Source of the DNA: Pseudomonas mediterranea CFBP 5447 | Lineage (GTDB): Bacteria > Pseudomonadota > Gammaproteobacteria > Pseudomonadales > Pseudomonadaceae | Direction of reading: 5' to 3' | NCBI RefSeq assembly: GCF_000774145.1 | Contig: NZ_KN322987.1 | Location: forward strand, 1,536,670 to 1,600,669 | DNA length: 64,000 nt | Shown: positions 61,086 to 64,000 of the stretch, one piece after another | Layout: every line of letters starts with the position of its first letter | Position numbering within the stretch: position 1 is the stretch's first letter | The notes under the pieces: generated by a model | Database searches by the model: none | Told to the model about the DNA's origin: nothing | What the model saw: the letters and a program-made list of their open reading frames with translations, nothing else | Position numbers and translations under genes: made by a program

Positions 61086-62753
61086 TTACAGCGGGGGCCG
61101 AATGCTCGCGAGCCTATAGAGCGAAGAACGTGATACAGACTTGCCCTCCGAGAACAATTGGCGTCTAGCCCATCGCAGACGCCTATCGTGAAAGCCTTCG
61201 ATTGGTTCACATACTTTGTCGAGCATCGCTGCACAGAGAGGAAGCTTGCAGAGCTGTTTTTCGAAGCGGGATAGGACATGAAGCTCACGACCAATCCTCG
61301 TACGCGAAATGCGGACAGGCTTACCCGCAAGAGCATAAAGCGCGTCAGCACACTGACGGACTTCGCCGGCCAGTCTCGCATCGAGGGCAGCGAACATTTC
61401 GGTGCTATTTAGACGAGGCGTACGATGTGGGCTTGGGTTTGCAGTTGACTCCGAAAGCCACTGCCTATCGTGGCGATACAGCCACGCATACCCCCTGCAT
61501 GCATGTGCTTTGTAAAATCGATAATCAGCCTCGAAAGCCGCGCGTCTTGCGCATAGCTCAATGTGAAATCGTGCCTCCCTCCAATCATCTTGCCCGCCAG
61601 GTACATTTCGGATGTGACGATAGACATACGCCAATGAAACGCCTAGAACCGCAGCGATCTTTTTGGCATCAGCTCCTTCAAGAGCACGTCTCCACACAGC
61701 GGCTGACGAACAGTCCAGGCCTTTACCAGGCATCACCGCAGAAGGACGCGTGGGAAGTCTAATGTGAGCTTCCGGGCCACACGCCACCGCCTGTTTCACA
61801 TGGCATTGGCCATGCAGCAAGCTCACCATGTCAATGCCCAGAGCACCGGCCAATAAAATGTATTTGAGCGGATGGTGGGAGGTTATAGGCGTACGAAGCA
61901 GCTTGGTGACCCATGAGGCGGGTGTACCTGCACGAACTTCCCCGAGTATAGAAAATTCCCATTCTTGCGGGAGTGCGGCAAAAAAATCGGCCATGTGCCG
62001 CGCCAGCATGTGCAGGTGCAAGCGATGGTTATCAGAAGCAAGGTTGAGCTGCGTTGCCCTGTGTAAAAGCGTGCAGCGCACCGCCTCCGCCGACAAAGCA
62101 GTGACTTCAGACTCAAGGACCTGAAGTGAGCGCAAAGCTATTTCGTGAAGCGGCGGCATGCACCGCAACGGGGTGTCGAGAAGTACTGTGTGTGCTTGCA
62201 CATTCTCATCATTGGGCAGATTGAGTTGTCGAGAGCTGCGGCTGGACCAGCGAGGATCAAGGATCCTGAGTGACGTGCCGTGATGCGGACATACCAGCAC
62301 TCCTGGAAGCATGTGGACCCTGTGCCAGTAAGCGACTCCCCGTTGAGCCTGATCTTGGGCGATACATTCTGAGCATAACCGCACTCGGGAGGCGAATCCA
62401 ATACGGCTCGCGTTGACGCCCAGCTTTAACATCAAGCCTTTCCCATCAGCGGTCATCAGCGTCCGAGCGTGTTCAACCTGGCTCATCCTCAAAAACGGCG
62501 CATAGTAGGGTAATAATGTGTGGCGCATGAGGACCTCGGCTACCGATAGCTCGGTACCGCTGGGTAGCGCGTCGACAAAATCCCCTAGATGGCTCGGGAA
62601 TGCCACATTTTGTGAAAATGCTGCCGCCGATTTCAGTCCGGCAAATGCTGCTTGGCAATTACGAACACCACAAAGACGGGCGTAGCGAGAAATCACGCTG
62701 TGCAGCGTCTCGTCGGGAAACGCGGCGGGGAAGAAATGGAGTTTAAGGTGCAC
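61086..62753 (-). CDS. TniQ/TnsD-like target-selection protein 2
   Basis: From the GTG at 62753, preceded by GGAGGGTGGTGAA, 555 residues. The start 'VHLKLHFFPAAFPDETLHSV' mirrors the first TniQ; zinc motifs are 'RLCSECIAQDQAQRGVAYWH' and 'PGVLVCPHHGTSLRI'. A helix-turn-helix-like 'DAKKIAAVLGVSLAYVYRHI' lies in the C-terminal half. It starts 16 bases after tniB, so the two are one operon. The N-terminal half resembles TniQ 1 and the C-terminal half does not, so the two probably recognise different targets. A longer upstream reading would overlap tniB and is less likely. Confidence 0.88.
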   Translation of the reverse strand: MHLKLHFFPAAFPDETLHSVISRYARLCGVRNCQAAFAGLKSAAAFSQNVAFPSHLGDFVDALPSGTELSVAEVLMRHTLLPYYAPFLRMSQVEHARTLMTADGKGLMLKLGVNASRIGFASRVRLCSECIAQDQAQRGVAYWHRVHMLPGVLVCPHHGTSLRILDPRWSSRSSRQLNLPNDENVQAHTVLLDTPLRCMPPLHEIALRSLQVLESEVTALSAEAVRCTLLHRATQLNLASDNHRLHLHMLARHMADFFAALPQEWEFSILGEVRAGTPASWVTKLLRTPITSHHPLKYILLAGALGIDMVSLLHGQCHVKQAVACGPEAHIRLPTRPSAVMPGKGLDCSSAAVWRRALEGADAKKIAAVLGVSLAYVYRHIRNVPGGQDDWREARFHIELCARRAAFEADYRFYKAHACRGYAWLYRHDRQWLSESTANPSPHRTPRLNSTEMFAALDARLAGEVRQCADALYALAGKPVRISRTRIGRELHVLSRFEKQLCKLPLCAAMLDKVCEPIEGFHDRRLRWARRQLFSEGKSVSRSSLYRLASIRPPL

Positions 62754-62769
62754 TTCACCACCCTCCGAC

Positions 62770-64000
62770 TCACGCTTTGTGATACATCGGTGAGAACTCA
62801 AACAGGTCCTCGTTGAGCCAGCCCGCAGCGCGCAGAGCGTCGAGGGGAGCGTCATGTTCGCTAAGCGCTTTAACCTCTGAGTTTTCCACAGCAGTAGCAA
62901 TCGGCGATGGGTGATCTTTCGCAAGAATGGTTGGAGATGGGTCTGCCGGTTTCTCACGGGATACAACGCTTCGAAGCAAGGTGAGGCGATCCTCTCGTGC
63001 CAATCCATCGAAGACCATCATTTCGCTCAGTTGATCCTCAATCGGCAGCAAATCGTCAAACTGTCGCATCCGCTTCGGATCACGGCTACGCAGGGCTGAA
63101 AGGGCTGGCTTTAGAATCTGCATTTTTGAGTTGCTTACCTTCACCATGACCTCAGCAGTCAAACACTCCGAGCCACTCTGGACCGCATAACGCTGACTCA
63201 ATACCAGCAGCTTGACCAGGAAATCTGTCACGCCTTGAGTGTGTTCATACAGCGTGTCAAAAATCTCGTCGGTCAGCTCGGCAGTCTGCTTGCACCACTG
63301 ATAGCTCCAGAGATTTTCGACCAACAACCGCCACTCCTCATCATCCTTTTCGAATCGTTTGAATTCGAGCGTACCGGCACCACAAACTCGGCGGGCAGTC
63401 CGCATGGCTTCTGAGAACAGGCTAATTGTCGAGTTCGTGCCACTGAAAACCACCGGGATACCGATGTTGTTTACCAAGTGCAGGAAAAAATTCAGCATGC
63501 TCTCTTTACCACCGGTTTTCGCCAGGTGGAGGTTTTGCAGCTCGTCGATCAACAAGGCGCCGATGAAAAACGTGCTGGCCACCTGCTCCATCTGTTGCAG
63601 CGCATCATTGATGTTTCGATGCCTGTAGCGCTTGTGGTAGTCCTTATCTCCTAGAGCGTCACCAACCGCATAAAAAAACTGCTGGCAAAATCCAGCCAGC
63701 GATCCATCCCGAGGGCAGTCAAGCTTCAGCCATGTGATTTGGGTATGAACAAACTGCTTTCCCTCATAGCGCTCATGACGGATTGTCTGTGGATAAAGGC
63801 TCAAGATGGCGTGGAGCGCCGTCGACTTGCCAATGCCGCTCAGGCCGACGACGGTAAACGTTTCTGCAGTGGACTTGAACGCATCGTGGTAACGCTGAGC
63901 TCCCGATAAAGAATGCAAATGCCGGACGGTAGCGGGCGACATAGGGTTACGCCCGACATACCCTCGACGGATGAGCAGTGAGAACAGGGCCTCCAGTTCC
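62770..64000 (-). CDS. TniB/TnsC-like transposition ATPase, N-terminus outside window
   Basis: An AAA+ ATPase with Walker A GLSGIGKST (about 63820-63846), Walker B 'FIGALLIDELQNLHL', sensor 'GIPVVFSGTNSTISLFSEAM' and the arginine region 'RRVCGAGTLEFKRFEKDDEE'. The frame is open to the right edge and codes 'LIRRGYVGRNPMSPATVRHL' at the front, which is normally well inside TnsC proteins, so the true start lies beyond 64000. It should bridge TniQ and the TnsA/TnsB transposase. Those are expected just to the right. Confidence 0.88.
   Translation of the reverse strand, partial: ELEALFSLLIRRGYVGRNPMSPATVRHLHSLSGAQRYHDAFKSTAETFTVVGLSGIGKSTALHAILSLYPQTIRHERYEGKQFVHTQITWLKLDCPRDGSLAGFCQQFFYAVGDALGDKDYHKRYRHRNINDALQQMEQVASTFFIGALLIDELQNLHLAKTGGKESMLNFFLHLVNNIGIPVVFSGTNSTISLFSEAMRTARRVCGAGTLEFKRFEKDDEEWRLLVENLWSYQWCKQTAELTDEIFDTLYEHTQGVTDFLVKLLVLSQRYAVQSGSECLTAEVMVKVSNSKMQILKPALSALRSRDPKRMRQFDDLLPIEDQLSEMMVFDGLAREDRLTLLRSVVSREKPADPSPTILAKDHPSPIATAVENSEVKALSEHDAPLDALRAAGWLNEDLFEFSPMYHKA

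Overview
The window looks like chromosomal DNA of a fluorescens-group Pseudomonas. The nadD2-nrtR / pncA-pncB-nadE cluster, PctA-like chemoreceptor, copper genes and REP-type palindromes are all typical of that genus. This assignment is inferred from gene content; no search was run.

Core-like part (1-19675). A minus-strand operon of three SPFH (HflK/HflC-like) membrane proteins runs off the left edge. It is followed by a large repeat-rich exported protein with a DUF3142-type lipoprotein, a glutathione S-transferase, a LysR regulator and an alkaline-phosphatase-superfamily (LTA-synthase-like) membrane enzyme. Next comes a small 2-oxoglutarate/iron enzyme whose facial triad reads His-x-Gly, the hallmark of radical halogenases. 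A complete NAD salvage and recycling block follows (nudK, nadE, pncB, pncA, divergent nadD2 and nrtR), with a palindromic GTACA-N5-TGTAC site in front of each divergent operon. A chemoreceptor gene closes this part.

Accessory part (19693-64000). Immediately after the chemoreceptor stands a 7.2-kb segment bounded by inverted multi-copy end repeats (19693-26866). It has no visible transposase and carries a Septu-type ATPase/HNH pair, an abortive-infection protein, an unknown membrane protein and IS relics. Fifteen bases further on, a second array of three 19-bp repeats (26881-27021) looks like the left end of another, larger Tn7-like element. A TniB/TnsC ATPase and two TniQ/TnsD-like proteins lie at the right edge of the window (59073-64000). 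Its apparent cargo is an antitoxin-like gene pair, a DEDDh exonuclease, a full type II CBASS operon (HNH-SAVED effector, CD-NTase, E1/E2 Cap2, JAB Cap3), a decayed RND efflux operon, and a large copper/cobalt resistance region. That region holds copCD, copRS, a cupredoxin, a Cu P-type ATPase, copA/copB, a cytochrome c, a DUF411 protein, dmeRF and several small periplasmic proteins. Four near-identical CTGACA-N5-GTAAT sites mark probable CopR-regulated promoters.

Within the copper region lies a 6.8-kb IS66-family transposon (35689-42509) with matching 15-bp ends and an 8-bp target duplication. Besides tnpABC it carries a fluoride riboswitch, a CLC-F type fluoride exporter, a DUF190-like protein, a possibly CrcB-like membrane protein, a PAP2 phosphatase and a truncated arsH. 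The accessory part is therefore a set of nested mobile elements joining phage defence to metal and fluoride resistance.
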